DNA of 64,000 nucleotides from Selenomonas sp963544755 (GTDB taxonomy: Bacteria > Bacillota > Negativicutes > Selenomonadales > Selenomonadaceae). The position numbers and the translations under genes were made by a program. Positions 24,307 to 34,225 of this stretch are shown here, in pieces (the first letter of the stretch is position 1; the number at the start of each line of letters is the position of its first letter). The stretch is from positions 1-64,000 of the forward strand of contig CAUUGH010000003.1 of assembly GCA_963544755.1 (NCBI GenBank). Reading direction: 5' to 3'. The notes under the pieces are model-generated. The model saw only the letters and a list, made by a program, of their open reading frames with translations. It was not told the origin of the DNA and did no database searches.

Positions 24307-26385
24307 GTGAACGTATCAGCTTTGAGCGAATTTGATTTATTCTTATATCACCAGGGAACTAATTACCACGCTTATAAGATGTTAGGCGCTCACTTTATAG
24401 AAGAAGGCGGCAAAAAAGGCGTGCGCTTTTGCGTCTGGGCACCTAAGGCAAAAGCTGTGAGCGTCGTTGGCGACTTTAATGCGTGGGATACGCGCACGCA
24501 CACGATGAAAAAGATCGGCGACGGTGAAATCTGGGTGACGTTCATCGAAGGGCTAAAAGAAGGCGATGTTTATAAATATGCGATCAAGCCGCCGTGGGAA
24601 GGGCCGCATATACTAAAGGCGGATCCTTATGGCTTTTATGCAGAAAAACCGCCTAATACGGCATCTCGTCTTTACGACTTAAACAAATATGAGTGGCACG
24701 ATGCCCCTTGGCAAGAGCGCAAGAAAAAGAAAGCGTCGTATGCTTGCCCCATGCTGACTTATGAAGTGCATCTTGGCTCGTGGCGGCGCACGCTGGAAGG
24801 AAAATATCTTTCGTATCGAGAGCTAGCCGATCAACTCATAAGCTACGCTAAGAGGATGCACTACACGCATATTGAGCTCATGCCGCTGTTTGAACATCCC
24901 TTTGATGGCTCGTGGGGCTATCAGGCAACGGGCTACTACGCAGTGACGAGCCGCTACGGTGAGCCGGACGATTTTCGCTACTTGGTCGATACGGCGCACC
25001 AAAACGGCATCGCCATCATCATGGATTGGGTTCCCGGACACTTTTGTAAAGATGAGCAAGGGCTTAGGCACTTCGACGGGGGAACCCTCTACGAATCAGA
25101 CAATGAGCAGCTTGCCGAAAACTCAGAGTGGGGTACGACGAATTTTGACTACGGCAGAACAGAAGTGCAAAGCTTTCTTATCTCCAATGCCGTATTCTGG
25201 TTTGAAGAGTATCATATAGACGGTCTTCGCATTGATGCCGTCGCTAATATGCTCTATCTAAACTACGGCAGAAAAGACGGCGAGTGGCAGCCGAACAAGT
25301 ACGGCGATACGGGCAATTTAGAAGCGATGGACTTTATCAAGAAGCTAAACGAAGCTATATTTAAATTCTGCCCCGATGCCTTGATGATCGCCGAAGAATC
25401 GACCTCTTGGCCTTTGATATCTAAGCCTGTTTACATGGGCGGCATGGGCTTTAACTACAAGTGGAATATGGGTTGGATGAATGATATGCTTTCTTATATG
25501 AGCCTTGATCCCATCTATCGTAAGTGGAACCAAGACAAAGTGACATTCTCCTTCATGTATGCTTTTAGTGAAAACTTTGTGTTGCCTTTGTCACACGATG
25601 AAGTAGTGCATGGCAAATGTTCGCTCATCGGCAAGATGCCGGGTGACTACTGGCAAAAATTTGCAGGGCTTCGTTGCTTCTTTGGCTATTGGATGGCGCA
25701 TCCGGGTAAAAAGCTTCTCTTTATGGGCGGCGAATTTGCTCAATTCATTGAGTGGAACTTTAACGACAGTCTTGATTGGCATCTCGTCGAAGAATACCAG
25801 ATGCATAAAAAAATGCTTGAATACTCGTGCGCTTTGAATAAATTTTACATAAAAAACCGTCCGTTTTGGGAAGTTGACTTTGATTGGAACGGCTTTTCGT
25901 GGATTGACTGCAACGACAGCGAAAATTCCATTATCACCTTCATCCGAAAAGCAGATAACTCCGACGATTTTTTGATCGTCCTTTGTAATTTCACGCCGCA
26001 AGTACGTCAAAACTATCGCATCGGCGTACCTCACAAGGGGTGCTACATTGAGGTATTTAACAGCGACAACAAAGATTTCGGCGGCTCCGGCGTAGAAAAT
26101 GCAGGCGATCTTCATAGTGAAGATTATAGCTGGCACGGCGTTGAACAATCCCTTGTTCTTACTGTGCCGCCGTTAGCAACTATATATTTGCGTCTTAAAA
26201 ACACAATGCCTTTTGTTCGCTGCCTAACGGCTTTTGACGAAGAAGATGTATTATTTATCGAAGGGGCAACAAAAAAGGCTAAAGACGTCGCAAAAAAGCC
26301 GGCAGCAAAGCTCTCTGCCCTAGAAAAGAGCAGCCCAAAAGATCTGGAAATGAGTCGTATGAAAGAAACGGCTTGCGTACAATAA
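24307..26385 (+). CDS. glgB: 1,4-alpha-glucan branching enzyme
   Basis: 692 residues. It forms alpha-1,6 branches in glycogen. The CBM48 N-domain (GVRFCVWAPKAKAVSVVGDFNAWD) precedes the GH13 barrel: catalytic Asp in DGLRIDAVANMLY, Glu in LMIAEESTSWPLI, and the third acid in LPLSHDEVVHGKCS. The GTG at 24307 follows GGGAGGA. The C-terminus has about 40 extra residues after the usual end (TKKAKDVAKKPAAKLSALEK, Lys/Ala-rich), which looks like a disordered tail. Confidence 0.96.
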   Translation: MNVSALSEFDLFLYHQGTNYHAYKMLGAHFIEEGGKKGVRFCVWAPKAKAVSVVGDFNAWDTRTHTMKKIGDGEIWVTFIEGLKEGDVYKYAIKPPWEGPHILKADPYGFYAEKPPNTASRLYDLNKYEWHDAPWQERKKKKASYACPMLTYEVHLGSWRRTLEGKYLSYRELADQLISYAKRMHYTHIELMPLFEHPFDGSWGYQATGYYAVTSRYGEPDDFRYLVDTAHQNGIAIIMDWVPGHFCKDEQGLRHFDGGTLYESDNEQLAENSEWGTTNFDYGRTEVQSFLISNAVFWFEEYHIDGLRIDAVANMLYLNYGRKDGEWQPNKYGDTGNLEAMDFIKKLNEAIFKFCPDALMIAEESTSWPLISKPVYMGGMGFNYKWNMGWMNDMLSYMSLDPIYRKWNQDKVTFSFMYAFSENFVLPLSHDEVVHGKCSLIGKMPGDYWQKFAGLRCFFGYWMAHPGKKLLFMGGEFAQFIEWNFNDSLDWHLVEEYQMHKKMLEYSCALNKFYIKNRPFWEVDFDWNGFSWIDCNDSENSIITFIRKADNSDDFLIVLCNFTPQVRQNYRIGVPHKGCYIEVFNSDNKDFGGSGVENAGDLHSEDYSWHGVEQSLVLTVPPLATIYLRLKNTMPFVRCLTAFDEEDVLFIEGATKKAKDVAKKPAAKLSALEKSSPKDLEMSRMKETACVQ

Positions 26386-26443
26386 ATGTGTTGTGTTGCG
26401 GCAGAGCTTGTCGTTGCCGCAGCATAAAAAGGGGGTTTATATT

Positions 26444-27883
26444 ATGAAGGTGCTTTATGTTGCCGCCGAGGCTGTGCCTTTTGCTAAGACTGGCGGCTTG
26501 GCAGATGTTGCAGGCTCGCTTCCTAAAGAGCTTGTAAAAGAAGGGGTAGATATTCGCGTCGTTATGCCAAAATTCGGCAAGATCGCGGCAAAATACGTTA
26601 ATCAGATGGATCACCTCTACGATGGTATGCTAAAAGTTTCTTGGCGCGATAAATTCGTCGGCGTCGATCGCCTTATTCAAGATGGCGTAACGTATTACTT
26701 TATCGACAATAAAGAATATTTCAATCGCGAAGGCTTCTACGGCTACTATGACGATGCAGAACGCTTCTCCTTTTTCTCTCGCGCCGTTCTTGATCTTTTA
26801 GATGCGATGCGATTTTGGCCAGATGTTATTCATGCAAACGACTGGCACGCAGGGCTTGTCCCCGTGCTTTTGAAGCTTGAGCATAGGGGCGATGTGCGTT
26901 ATAAGAAAATCCGCACGCTCTATACGATTCATAATTTAAAATATCAAGGTGTATTTCCTAAAAGCATCATGACAGATGTTTTAGGGCTTGACTGGCAATA
27001 TTTTATGAACGGCGATTTAGAATTTTACGATGCTGTAAACTTCATGAAAGGCGGACTTATCTACGCAGACTACATCTCGACCGTATCACACACCTACGCT
27101 AAAGAGATCCAATACGAATACTTCGGCGAGAAGCTAGATGGTCTTTTAAGAAAAAGAAACGCCGATCTCTATGGCATCGTCAACGGTATTGACTACGATG
27201 TATATAACCCCGCGACAGATAAAGACATCTACGAAACCTTTGATATAAACTCCATCGATCGAAAACTTGACAACAAAGTCTCCTTGCAGCGTCAATTAGG
27301 GTTGCCTGAAAACCGTCAAGTTCCCATCATCGCGCTAGTATCGCGTCTTGTGCCGCCTAAGGGTCTTGATCTGATTGTGCGCGTCATGGATGAAATATTA
27401 CAGCACGAGGACATCCAATTCGTCGTCTTAGGTACAGGCGATAAGAGCTATGAAGATTGGTTCAAAGGTCTTGCATGGCGTTTTCCGCGCAAAGTTTCGG
27501 CAAACATTCGCTTTTCTAACGAGCTTGCCCAACGCATCTACGCCGGTGCGACCTTATTTCTCATGCCGTCAAATTACGAGCCTTGCGGCATAGGTCAGCT
27601 TATTGCCATGCGCTACGGTACGATCCCCATCGTGCGCGAAACGGGAGGACTTAAAGACACCGTTACACAATACAGCAACAAGACAGGAAAAGGCACAGGC
27701 TATCTTTTCTGCAACTATAACGCACATGAAATGATGTACGCTATAAAAAGGGCGCTGCGCGAATGCAGCAGCATCGTGGAAATTTGGCCAAAGATCGTCA
27801 AAAATGCCATGCAGGCAGATTTTAGTTGGAAAAAGTCGGCAGGAGAATACAAGACACTCTACAAAAAACTGTTGGCGAAATAA
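26444..27883 (+). CDS. glgA: glycogen synthase (ADP-glucose)
   Basis: 479 residues, family GT5. The start MKVLYVAAEAVPFAKTGGLA holds the KTGGL ADP-glucose loop. HANDWHAGLVPV, YTIHNLKYQG and, in the C-terminal lobe, PSNYEPCGIGQLIAMRYG and RETGGLKDTV are conserved. The ATG at 26444 is chosen because it gives this canonical N-terminus behind AAAAAGGGGG. It elongates alpha-1,4-glucan from ADP-glucose made by GlgC/GlgD. Repeat copy E begins five bases after the stop codon. Confidence 0.97.
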   Translation: MKVLYVAAEAVPFAKTGGLADVAGSLPKELVKEGVDIRVVMPKFGKIAAKYVNQMDHLYDGMLKVSWRDKFVGVDRLIQDGVTYYFIDNKEYFNREGFYGYYDDAERFSFFSRAVLDLLDAMRFWPDVIHANDWHAGLVPVLLKLEHRGDVRYKKIRTLYTIHNLKYQGVFPKSIMTDVLGLDWQYFMNGDLEFYDAVNFMKGGLIYADYISTVSHTYAKEIQYEYFGEKLDGLLRKRNADLYGIVNGIDYDVYNPATDKDIYETFDINSIDRKLDNKVSLQRQLGLPENRQVPIIALVSRLVPPKGLDLIVRVMDEILQHEDIQFVVLGTGDKSYEDWFKGLAWRFPRKVSANIRFSNELAQRIYAGATLFLMPSNYEPCGIGQLIAMRYGTIPIVRETGGLKDTVTQYSNKTGKGTGYLFCNYNAHEMMYAIKRALRECSSIVEIWPKIVKNAMQADFSWKKSAGEYKTLYKKLLAK

Positions 27884-27887
27884 GTTT

Positions 27888-27972
27888 TTAAGGAAGCACT
27901 GATAAAATGAAGTCGCCCAGATTTGCGCCGATGCGCTGTTATAGGTGGCTGTATTTATCAGTGCTTTCTTAA
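27888..27972 (+). repeat. dispersed palindromic repeat, copy E
   Basis: TTAAGGAAGCACTGATAAAA ... ATTTATCAGTGCTTTCTTAA. The ends match over almost 20 bases, including a compensated change (GCAC/GTGC) relative to copy C (TCAC/GTGT). It lies just after glgA. Confidence 0.88.
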
Positions 27973-28128
27973 CTTTATGTGAAAAAACAACGAAATATAA
28001 GAGAGAAGATCCGTGCATACAAGAAGCATATAAATTTTGACATTACCGTAAATATACGAAAGATGCAGTGTATCAAGGCGGCAAAGCTCTGTATATTTGT
28101 GTTTTTCAAAAAAATAGGAGGCGATAGT

Positions 28129-31100
28129 ATGGCGCAGCGAGAAGCAGAGCATAATTCGCAGGATGTATTTTATCGCTCGCCCGTAGGGTCTGCTGAAGCA
28201 TCATCCTCCGTGCAGCTTGGTATTCGCATCAAGACCAAAGATGAAGTATCGAAAGTTCTCCTGCGGCTTTGGCGAGAAGGTACAGGCGAAAAACTCATCG
28301 AGCTTACGGCAAAAACTTCCGAAAGCGCAGAAGATCGCTTTTACACCGCACGCATTGACTTGCCGCCTGTCGGCTGTCTGCTTTGGTACTACTTCATCGT
28401 TGCCACTACTTCCGGCACATGGTACTACGGCAACAACAGCGAACATCTAGGCGGCATAGGCAGCATTTACGACAATACGCCGCCATCATTTCAGATAACA
28501 GTATTCAACAAAGGAGCAAAAACGCCGGATTGGGCAAAGCACGCGGTCATGTATCAAATCTTTCCGGATCGTTTCTGGCGTGAAGGGACGCAAATCATTG
28601 AAAAAAAAGGTGGCGTTTTGCACACTTATTGGGGCGATCAGCCATGCTATTATAAAGACGTCGATACCAAAGAAATCATACAATACGATTTTTTTGGCGG
28701 CAATATCAAAGGTCTTTTAAAAAAACTTGCCTATTTAAAAGAGCTTGGCATCTCCGTTATCTATCTTAATCCTGTTTTTGAATCGCCTAGCAACCATCAT
28801 TACGATACGGGCGATTATCATAAGATTGATCCTCTTTTTGGTACAAATGAAGAATTTCAAGAACTGGTAGAAAAGGCAAAAGAGCGAGGTATTCGCATAA
28901 TCTTAGACGGTGTTTTCAGTCACACGGGCAGCGATAGCATATACTTTAACCGCGAAGGCAACTACGAAAGCGTCGGCGCATTTCAGTCGCAGGATTCGCC
29001 CTATTACAGTTGGTATCAGTTTCACAAATACCCCTACGAATATGACAGTTGGTGGGGCTTTTCTACGCTGCCGAACGTGACGGAAACAACGCCCTCTTAT
29101 ATGGATTTCGTGATTAAAAGTGAAAATAGCGTCTTGCATCACTGGACAAAGATGGGCATTGGCGGTTGGCGCCTTGATGTCGTCGATGAACTTCCGGCAA
29201 AATTTACACAAGCATTTTATAAAGAGCTGAAAAAAATCAATCCCGAAGCACTTCTCATCGGTGAAGTTTGGGAAGATGCCTCAAATAAAACAAGCTACGG
29301 CGTACCGCGTGAGTATCTTTGCGGGCAAGAAATTGATGCGGCGATGAACTATCCGTTTCGTAAGACGGTCTTAGATTTTTTACTTAATGCTATCGACGGG
29401 CGACAAGCCATGCGTCTTTTAGAAAGTTTACGGGAAAATTACCCTAAGGAAAATTTTTATGTGATGATGAACCTCATCGGCAGTCACGATGTCGAACGCG
29501 CCATCACACTTTTAGGTGAAGCACCGTTTTATGACGGTATGCCGGCGATCCATCAATCGCGCTTCAAACTAGATGCCGAGCACTATAAATTAGGTATCTT
29601 GCGTTTGCAGCTTGCAGCACTTTGGCAAATGACTTACCCAGGTATGCCGTGTATCTACTATGGCGATGAGATCGGTATGCAGGGCTTTCGCGATCCGTAT
29701 AACCGCAGCCCTTACGATTGGCAAAATCCAGATAAATCACTTCGTGAATGGTACAAAAAGCTTATTCATTTGCGAAATAAGCACCAAGCGCTGCGAACGG
29801 GCGATTTGCTGCCGCTTTTTGGCGAAGGAAATGTCATCGCCTATGCTCGTACGATCCGAAATGGCAGGGACGAATTTGCAAAAGCGGCGAAAAACGAAGC
29901 TTTTGTTATCATCATTAACCGCAGCAGCACAAAAGAAGAAAAAATCAAGCTGAAAGTAAGCGACTTTGCACAAGGTAGGCTGCAAAATGCACTGATGCCG
30001 GAAGAAATCGTAGAAATTCAGCGCGGTATTTTGACCATAAAACTTGCACCGCTTACGGCGCGTATTTATGAAGCCGTGCAAGAAGAATGTCGCTTTGAGC
30101 GTAAGGCGGGCATCTTGCTGCATCCGACCTCGCTGCCCTCGCCGTACGGTATCGGCGATCTAGGCGCAGGAGCGTACGCTTTCGTAGATTTTCTTGCCGC
30201 CGCCGGGCAAAGGATCTGGCAGGTGCTGCCGCTTTGCCCTGTGAGTGATTTTGGCTGTTCGCCCTACCAATCGCCGGCGGCTTTTGCCGCAAATCCCATG
30301 CTCATCTCGCTTGATATGCTCATTGATGATGGGCTGCTGTCGGTGCGCGATGTCAAGATTGGCGCAGACAGCGCGACTGCGTTTATTGACTTTGTGCGTG
30401 CATGGGCGTTTAAGAAAAAGCACTTAGAGCGCGCTTGGAAAACCTTCCAAAAGCAGGGATTGTCTGTAGATTTTCAAGACTTTTGCACGAAAGAAGCTGC
30501 ATGGCTTGATGATTATGCTCTTTTTGCCGCCCTTAAAATCGAAACGCAAGCCACCTCGTGGTTTTTGTGGCAAAAGCCGCTAAAAGAACGCCAAAGTGAC
30601 GCTCTTAGTAAAGCGCGAGAAAGGCTAGCTGATGAGATCGGCTGCCAAAAATTTTGGCAGTACCTCTTTGATAAACAATGGCGACATTTGCACGAATATG
30701 CACACAAAAAAGGCATCAGCATCATGGGCGATATGCCCATCTTCGTTTCACATGACAGCGTAGATGTATGGGCAAACCAAGACTTTTTTGCCCTTCATGC
30801 CGACGGCACGGCAAAGACGGTGACAGGTGTGCCGCCTGACTACTTTAGTGCTACAGGTCAGCTCTGGGGCAACCCTCAGTACAACTGGGCAGCGATGAAA
30901 AAAGACGGTTACAGTTGGTGGAAAAGACGCTTCCAAAAGCTAAGTGAACTCGTTGATATTGTGCGTATCGATCATTTTCGCGGCTTTGAATCCTATTGGG
31001 AAATAGATGGCAAAGCAAAGACGGCAATCAACGGCTGTTGGCGAAAAGGTCCCGGCAAGCCATTTTTTGAAAGCATGGAACAAGCAGTAAAAAATCTTAG

Positions 31101-31575
31101 CATCGTTGCCGAAGACCTTGGTATCATCACCGATAAAGTCGAAAAGCTGCGCGATGATTGCGGCTATCCCGGCATGAAAGTTTTGCACTTTTGCTTAGGA
31201 AAAGATCTGCGCCGCGTCGGGCTGGTCGTGCCGGAAAACTCTGTTGTCTACACAGGTACGCACGACAACAATACAACAGTCGGTTGGTTCACGCAAGATC
31301 TAGATGCACAAGCCCAAGCGGCAGTAGCGGAATTTTTAAACGCGCGCATAGATAGACCAAAGGAGATCTGTGAAAAACTCATCGAATTTGCCTACGCCTC
31401 GAATGCACGGCTTGTCATCGTGCCGATGCAAGATGTACGCGCCCTTGACAGCCGCAGCCGCATGAACGTACCCGGCACAGTCGGCATTAACTGGCGTTGG
31501 CGTCTAAAAGATCTCGCACATACCGCAGAAGATGCAAAGCGTCTAAAAAAACTGGCAGAAAAATATAAAAGATGA
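28129..31575 (+). CDS. fusion of GH13 neopullulanase-like amylase and GH77 4-alpha-glucanotransferase
   Basis: 1148 residues from the ATG at 28129 (GGAGG eight bases upstream). Residues 1-135 look like the beta-sandwich N-domain of neopullulanase-type amylases. A GH13 barrel follows (about 145-600): VMYQIFPDRFW, DGVFSHTGSDS, GGWRLDVVDELP (nucleophile Asp), LIGEVWEDAS (acid/base Glu) and NLIGSHDVERA. From about 655 the protein is a whole MalQ-type GH77 enzyme: GILLHPTSLPSPYGIGDLG, LCPVSDFGCSPYQSPAAFA, VRIDHFRGFESYWEI (Asp), VAEDLGIIT (Glu) and YTGTHDNNTTVGWF (Asp). Both halves look catalytically complete, so one chain could hydrolyse and transfer glucans. Last gene of the glycogen cluster. Confidence 0.93.
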   Translation: MAQREAEHNSQDVFYRSPVGSAEASSSVQLGIRIKTKDEVSKVLLRLWREGTGEKLIELTAKTSESAEDRFYTARIDLPPVGCLLWYYFIVATTSGTWYYGNNSEHLGGIGSIYDNTPPSFQITVFNKGAKTPDWAKHAVMYQIFPDRFWREGTQIIEKKGGVLHTYWGDQPCYYKDVDTKEIIQYDFFGGNIKGLLKKLAYLKELGISVIYLNPVFESPSNHHYDTGDYHKIDPLFGTNEEFQELVEKAKERGIRIILDGVFSHTGSDSIYFNREGNYESVGAFQSQDSPYYSWYQFHKYPYEYDSWWGFSTLPNVTETTPSYMDFVIKSENSVLHHWTKMGIGGWRLDVVDELPAKFTQAFYKELKKINPEALLIGEVWEDASNKTSYGVPREYLCGQEIDAAMNYPFRKTVLDFLLNAIDGRQAMRLLESLRENYPKENFYVMMNLIGSHDVERAITLLGEAPFYDGMPAIHQSRFKLDAEHYKLGILRLQLAALWQMTYPGMPCIYYGDEIGMQGFRDPYNRSPYDWQNPDKSLREWYKKLIHLRNKHQALRTGDLLPLFGEGNVIAYARTIRNGRDEFAKAAKNEAFVIIINRSSTKEEKIKLKVSDFAQGRLQNALMPEEIVEIQRGILTIKLAPLTARIYEAVQEECRFERKAGILLHPTSLPSPYGIGDLGAGAYAFVDFLAAAGQRIWQVLPLCPVSDFGCSPYQSPAAFAANPMLISLDMLIDDGLLSVRDVKIGADSATAFIDFVRAWAFKKKHLERAWKTFQKQGLSVDFQDFCTKEAAWLDDYALFAALKIETQATSWFLWQKPLKERQSDALSKARERLADEIGCQKFWQYLFDKQWRHLHEYAHKKGISIMGDMPIFVSHDSVDVWANQDFFALHADGTAKTVTGVPPDYFSATGQLWGNPQYNWAAMKKDGYSWWKRRFQKLSELVDIVRIDHFRGFESYWEIDGKAKTAINGCWRKGPGKPFFESMEQAVKNLSIVAEDLGIITDKVEKLRDDCGYPGMKVLHFCLGKDLRRVGLVVPENSVVYTGTHDNNTTVGWFTQDLDAQAQAAVAEFLNARIDRPKEICEKLIEFAYASNARLVIVPMQDVRALDSRSRMNVPGTVGINWRWRLKDLAHTAEDAKRLKKLAEKYKR

Positions 31576-31678
31576 CCGTATTGCCGCTTTTACTACCCTG
31601 CCTGTAAACAGTTGGCGGCGCATTAGTGCTAACTTCAGGAAATAAAATATTTCAAAAAAAGCAAAGGAGAATGATAAA

Positions 31679-32383
31679 ATGTCTGAAACAGATTATCTCT
31701 ATGTGGTAAAAAAAACCTGCCCGATTTGCAGCGAGCAAACACGCGCCACAAAAGTGCGTTCGCGTCTAATCACAGAAACAGTCGATAACGACTTTTGCAC
31801 ACGTTACAAAGACATCAATCCCTACTACTACCGCATATGGGTCTGCGAACACTGCGGCTATGCCGAAGATGAACGTCATTTTTTACACGGCGTTTCACCA
31901 AGAGAAAAAAAAGAGCTGGAAAACTTCCTTGCCGAAAATCCGACAACCGTCGAATTTAGTGAGCAGCGCACACGCGATGATGCCATCCATGCTCTAGAAC
32001 TTGCCATTTCCTATTCTAAATTTACCAAAGACACCCTAGCCCATAAAGCAGGGCTAAATCTTACGCTTGCATGGCTTTATCGTGAAGCCGGCGATAAAAA
32101 AAGCGAAAACGAATTTTTAGCAGAAGCAGGAAAATTATATACTGAATCGCACTCACGGGAAATGTTTCCGCAAGGGCAAATGACAGAAGCCGACTGCATC
32201 TATCTAATCGGCGCCATTTACTTTCGCCTGGGCGATTATGATACGGCATCAAGGTATCTTTCTATGCTAATACATAACAAAGAACTTGACGCTAAAGAAC
32301 GTGTGACAGTTGATCGCGCTAAAGATCTTTGGACAGATATGCGCGAAAAAATGAAGGAAAATCGCACTGATGCCGAAAAGTAA
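31679..32383 (+). CDS. DUF2225 family protein
   Basis: 234 residues. A zinc-ribbon-like N-terminus (KKTCPICSEQ and WVCEHCGYAEDERHF, four Cys in two CxxC pairs) is followed by a TPR-like helical region (ALELAISYSKFTKDTLAHKAGLNLTLAWLYREAGD; LGDYDTASRYLSMLI). This matches DUF2225, whose function is unknown. Cytosolic, no signal peptide. The ATG at 31679 follows AAAGGAGA. It is followed within 17 bases by the DUF4127 gene and is probably co-transcribed with it. Confidence 0.85.
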   Translation: MSETDYLYVVKKTCPICSEQTRATKVRSRLITETVDNDFCTRYKDINPYYYRIWVCEHCGYAEDERHFLHGVSPREKKELENFLAENPTTVEFSEQRTRDDAIHALELAISYSKFTKDTLAHKAGLNLTLAWLYREAGDKKSENEFLAEAGKLYTESHSREMFPQGQMTEADCIYLIGAIYFRLGDYDTASRYLSMLIHNKELDAKERVTVDRAKDLWTDMREKMKENRTDAEK

Positions 32384-32399
32384 TCCAAGGAGAGTCAAG

Positions 32400-34007
32400 T
32401 TGCAAAACATCACGAAGATTTTTTCGCTCCTCTTCTTATTCGCCTTTTTCCTTTTGCCGATGCAGGCGGCTGTCGCTAAGAACAAAGAAGCTAGTGTCGT
32501 GCGCCAAAAACGCATCTTGTTTATTCCGCATGACAATCGACCGATCTCTGACAAACAGACGGCAGATGTCGTGCGCGAACTTGGCTACGAAGTGATCGTA
32601 CCGCCTGACGATATGTTAGGAAGCCGCACCGATCTTGGACATCCGGAAGAGCTTTGGGATTTTCTAAACCAAAACGCATCGGCAGTAAGCGCCGCCGTCA
32701 TCTCTTCAGATGCCATGCTTTACGGCAGTTTGGTCGCCTCTAGAAAACACGATTATACCAACGCGCAAATCATGGCGCGCATAAAAAAATTTGAAGATTT
32801 TCGCGCCGCACATCCGACGCTTTCTCTTTACATCTTCGGCTCGATCATGCGAACACCGCGCTCAGGCGAAGCATCAGGCACGGAAGAGCCGGGATACTAC
32901 AAAAACTACGGCGCAGACATCTTTCGCTACACACTCTTGACAGATAAGATGCAAACAGAAGGACTTACTGCAAGAGAAAAAAAAGAATACGCCTTCTTAG
33001 AGCAGCTTATTCCGGAAAAATCCATGAACGATTGGCTGAGCCGGCGAAAGAAAAACTTTGCCGCCAATGAAAAACTCATCGATTGCACAAAAAGCGGCAT
33101 CTTTGACTACTTCGTATTAGGACGCGACGACAATGCCCCGTATTCGCAAACCCACATGGAAGGCAGAAAACTACTCGCCTACAGCAACGGATTAGGGCCG
33201 TCGAAATTTCAAACAATGTCAGGCATTGATGAAATAGCCCTTCTTTTGCTCTCTCGTGCCGTCAACAACATTGAAAACAAAATGCCCTTCATCCATGTGC
33301 GCTACAACAAAGGTACAGGCGGACGCACCGTGCCGCTTTATTCTGACGAACACATCCAAGACTCCGTGCGAGCGGCTGCTACAGCGGCAGGCGCCGTCAT
33401 TATCCCGCGCCCCGAAAAATCAGAGTACGTCTTGCTAGTCAACACGAACCCCAACGGCAAGACATATGAAGCAAACGATCGTACGAACGATGGCAAAATG
33501 CGAGACGGTACGCAATATTTCCTTGATCTGTTAAGAGATTACATCGCCAAAGGCTACCCCGTCGGCATCGCTGATGTAGCTTATGCAAACGGCGCTGATA
33601 ATGCGCTTATGGAAGGCTTAAAAAGAGAAGATCTCCTCTTTAAGCTGCGCGCCTATTCCGGTTGGAATACGCCGACTAACAGCACGGGCTTTGCCGTCGC
33701 TGAAGGACTGTTAGCCGAGCGCATGACTGACGATGCACGCGACAGGCTGCTTCTTACGCGCTATCTCGACGATTGGGCATATCAGGCAAATGTCAGAAAC
33801 AAGATCGCCCGTCAGCTTGGTTGGCTGCGTGGCAGCGGTGTTTACATGAGCCTTGATGATAAGATAGTCGGCGTAGAATATCGTGCCGACCGCATGATAA
33901 GAGAATTTGCTGACGAAAATTTGCCGCCCTTTCCCGCGCTGCGCGAGCTAAAAGTATACTTTCCTTGGAATCGTATGTTTGAAGCTGACATCGTGACGGC
34001 AGAATAA
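32400..34007 (+). CDS. secreted DUF4127 family protein
   Basis: 535 residues from a TTG at 32400 behind CAAGGAGAG. The signal peptide is clear (KIFSLLFLFAFFLLPMQAAVA, then KNKE). The mature part begins RILFIPHDNRPISDKQTADV, the DUF4127 entry motif (usually written with D-D-R-P; here D-N-R-P). SSDAMLYGSLVASRKH, YIFGSIMRTPR and VLGRDDNAPYSQTHMEGR are further blocks. Function not established. It should lie in the periplasm or at the cell surface. A terminator follows. Confidence 0.85.
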   Translation: MQNITKIFSLLFLFAFFLLPMQAAVAKNKEASVVRQKRILFIPHDNRPISDKQTADVVRELGYEVIVPPDDMLGSRTDLGHPEELWDFLNQNASAVSAAVISSDAMLYGSLVASRKHDYTNAQIMARIKKFEDFRAAHPTLSLYIFGSIMRTPRSGEASGTEEPGYYKNYGADIFRYTLLTDKMQTEGLTAREKKEYAFLEQLIPEKSMNDWLSRRKKNFAANEKLIDCTKSGIFDYFVLGRDDNAPYSQTHMEGRKLLAYSNGLGPSKFQTMSGIDEIALLLLSRAVNNIENKMPFIHVRYNKGTGGRTVPLYSDEHIQDSVRAAATAAGAVIIPRPEKSEYVLLVNTNPNGKTYEANDRTNDGKMRDGTQYFLDLLRDYIAKGYPVGIADVAYANGADNALMEGLKREDLLFKLRAYSGWNTPTNSTGFAVAEGLLAERMTDDARDRLLLTRYLDDWAYQANVRNKIARQLGWLRGSGVYMSLDDKIVGVEYRADRMIREFADENLPPFPALRELKVYFPWNRMFEADIVTAE

Positions 34008-34037
34008 GATCGTATAAGACACAAGAAAATTTTGCAA

Positions 34038-34084
34038 AAAAAGCAGCAAAGCGAAGCCTTATACTCTTCGCTCTGCTGCTTTTT
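34038..34084 (+). terminator. intrinsic terminator after the DUF4127 gene
   Basis: AAAAAGCAGCAAAGCGAAG pairs with CTTCGCTCTGCTGCTTTTT (one mismatch) around a nine-base loop, with T and A tracts at the ends. Confidence 0.85.
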
Positions 34085-34152
34085 GTATGCGCTTTGACAG
34101 TTGGGTGCCAAGGTGATTTAGCAGTTGATGAAAAAGCGGCATATGTCGATAT

Positions 34153-34225
34153 TAAGGGAGTGCTGATAAAATAAAGCAGCTTAGATTTTTGCAGATGGCT
34201 GGCTTAATTTATCAGCGTTTTTTAA
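34153..34225 (+). repeat. dispersed palindromic repeat, copy F
   Basis: TAAGGGAGTGCTGATAAAAT ... AATTTATCAGCGTTTTTTAA. The right end contains the stop codon of the convergent ThrE-like gene. The interior is nearly identical to copy G (CTTAGATTTTTGCAGATGG). Confidence 0.87.
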
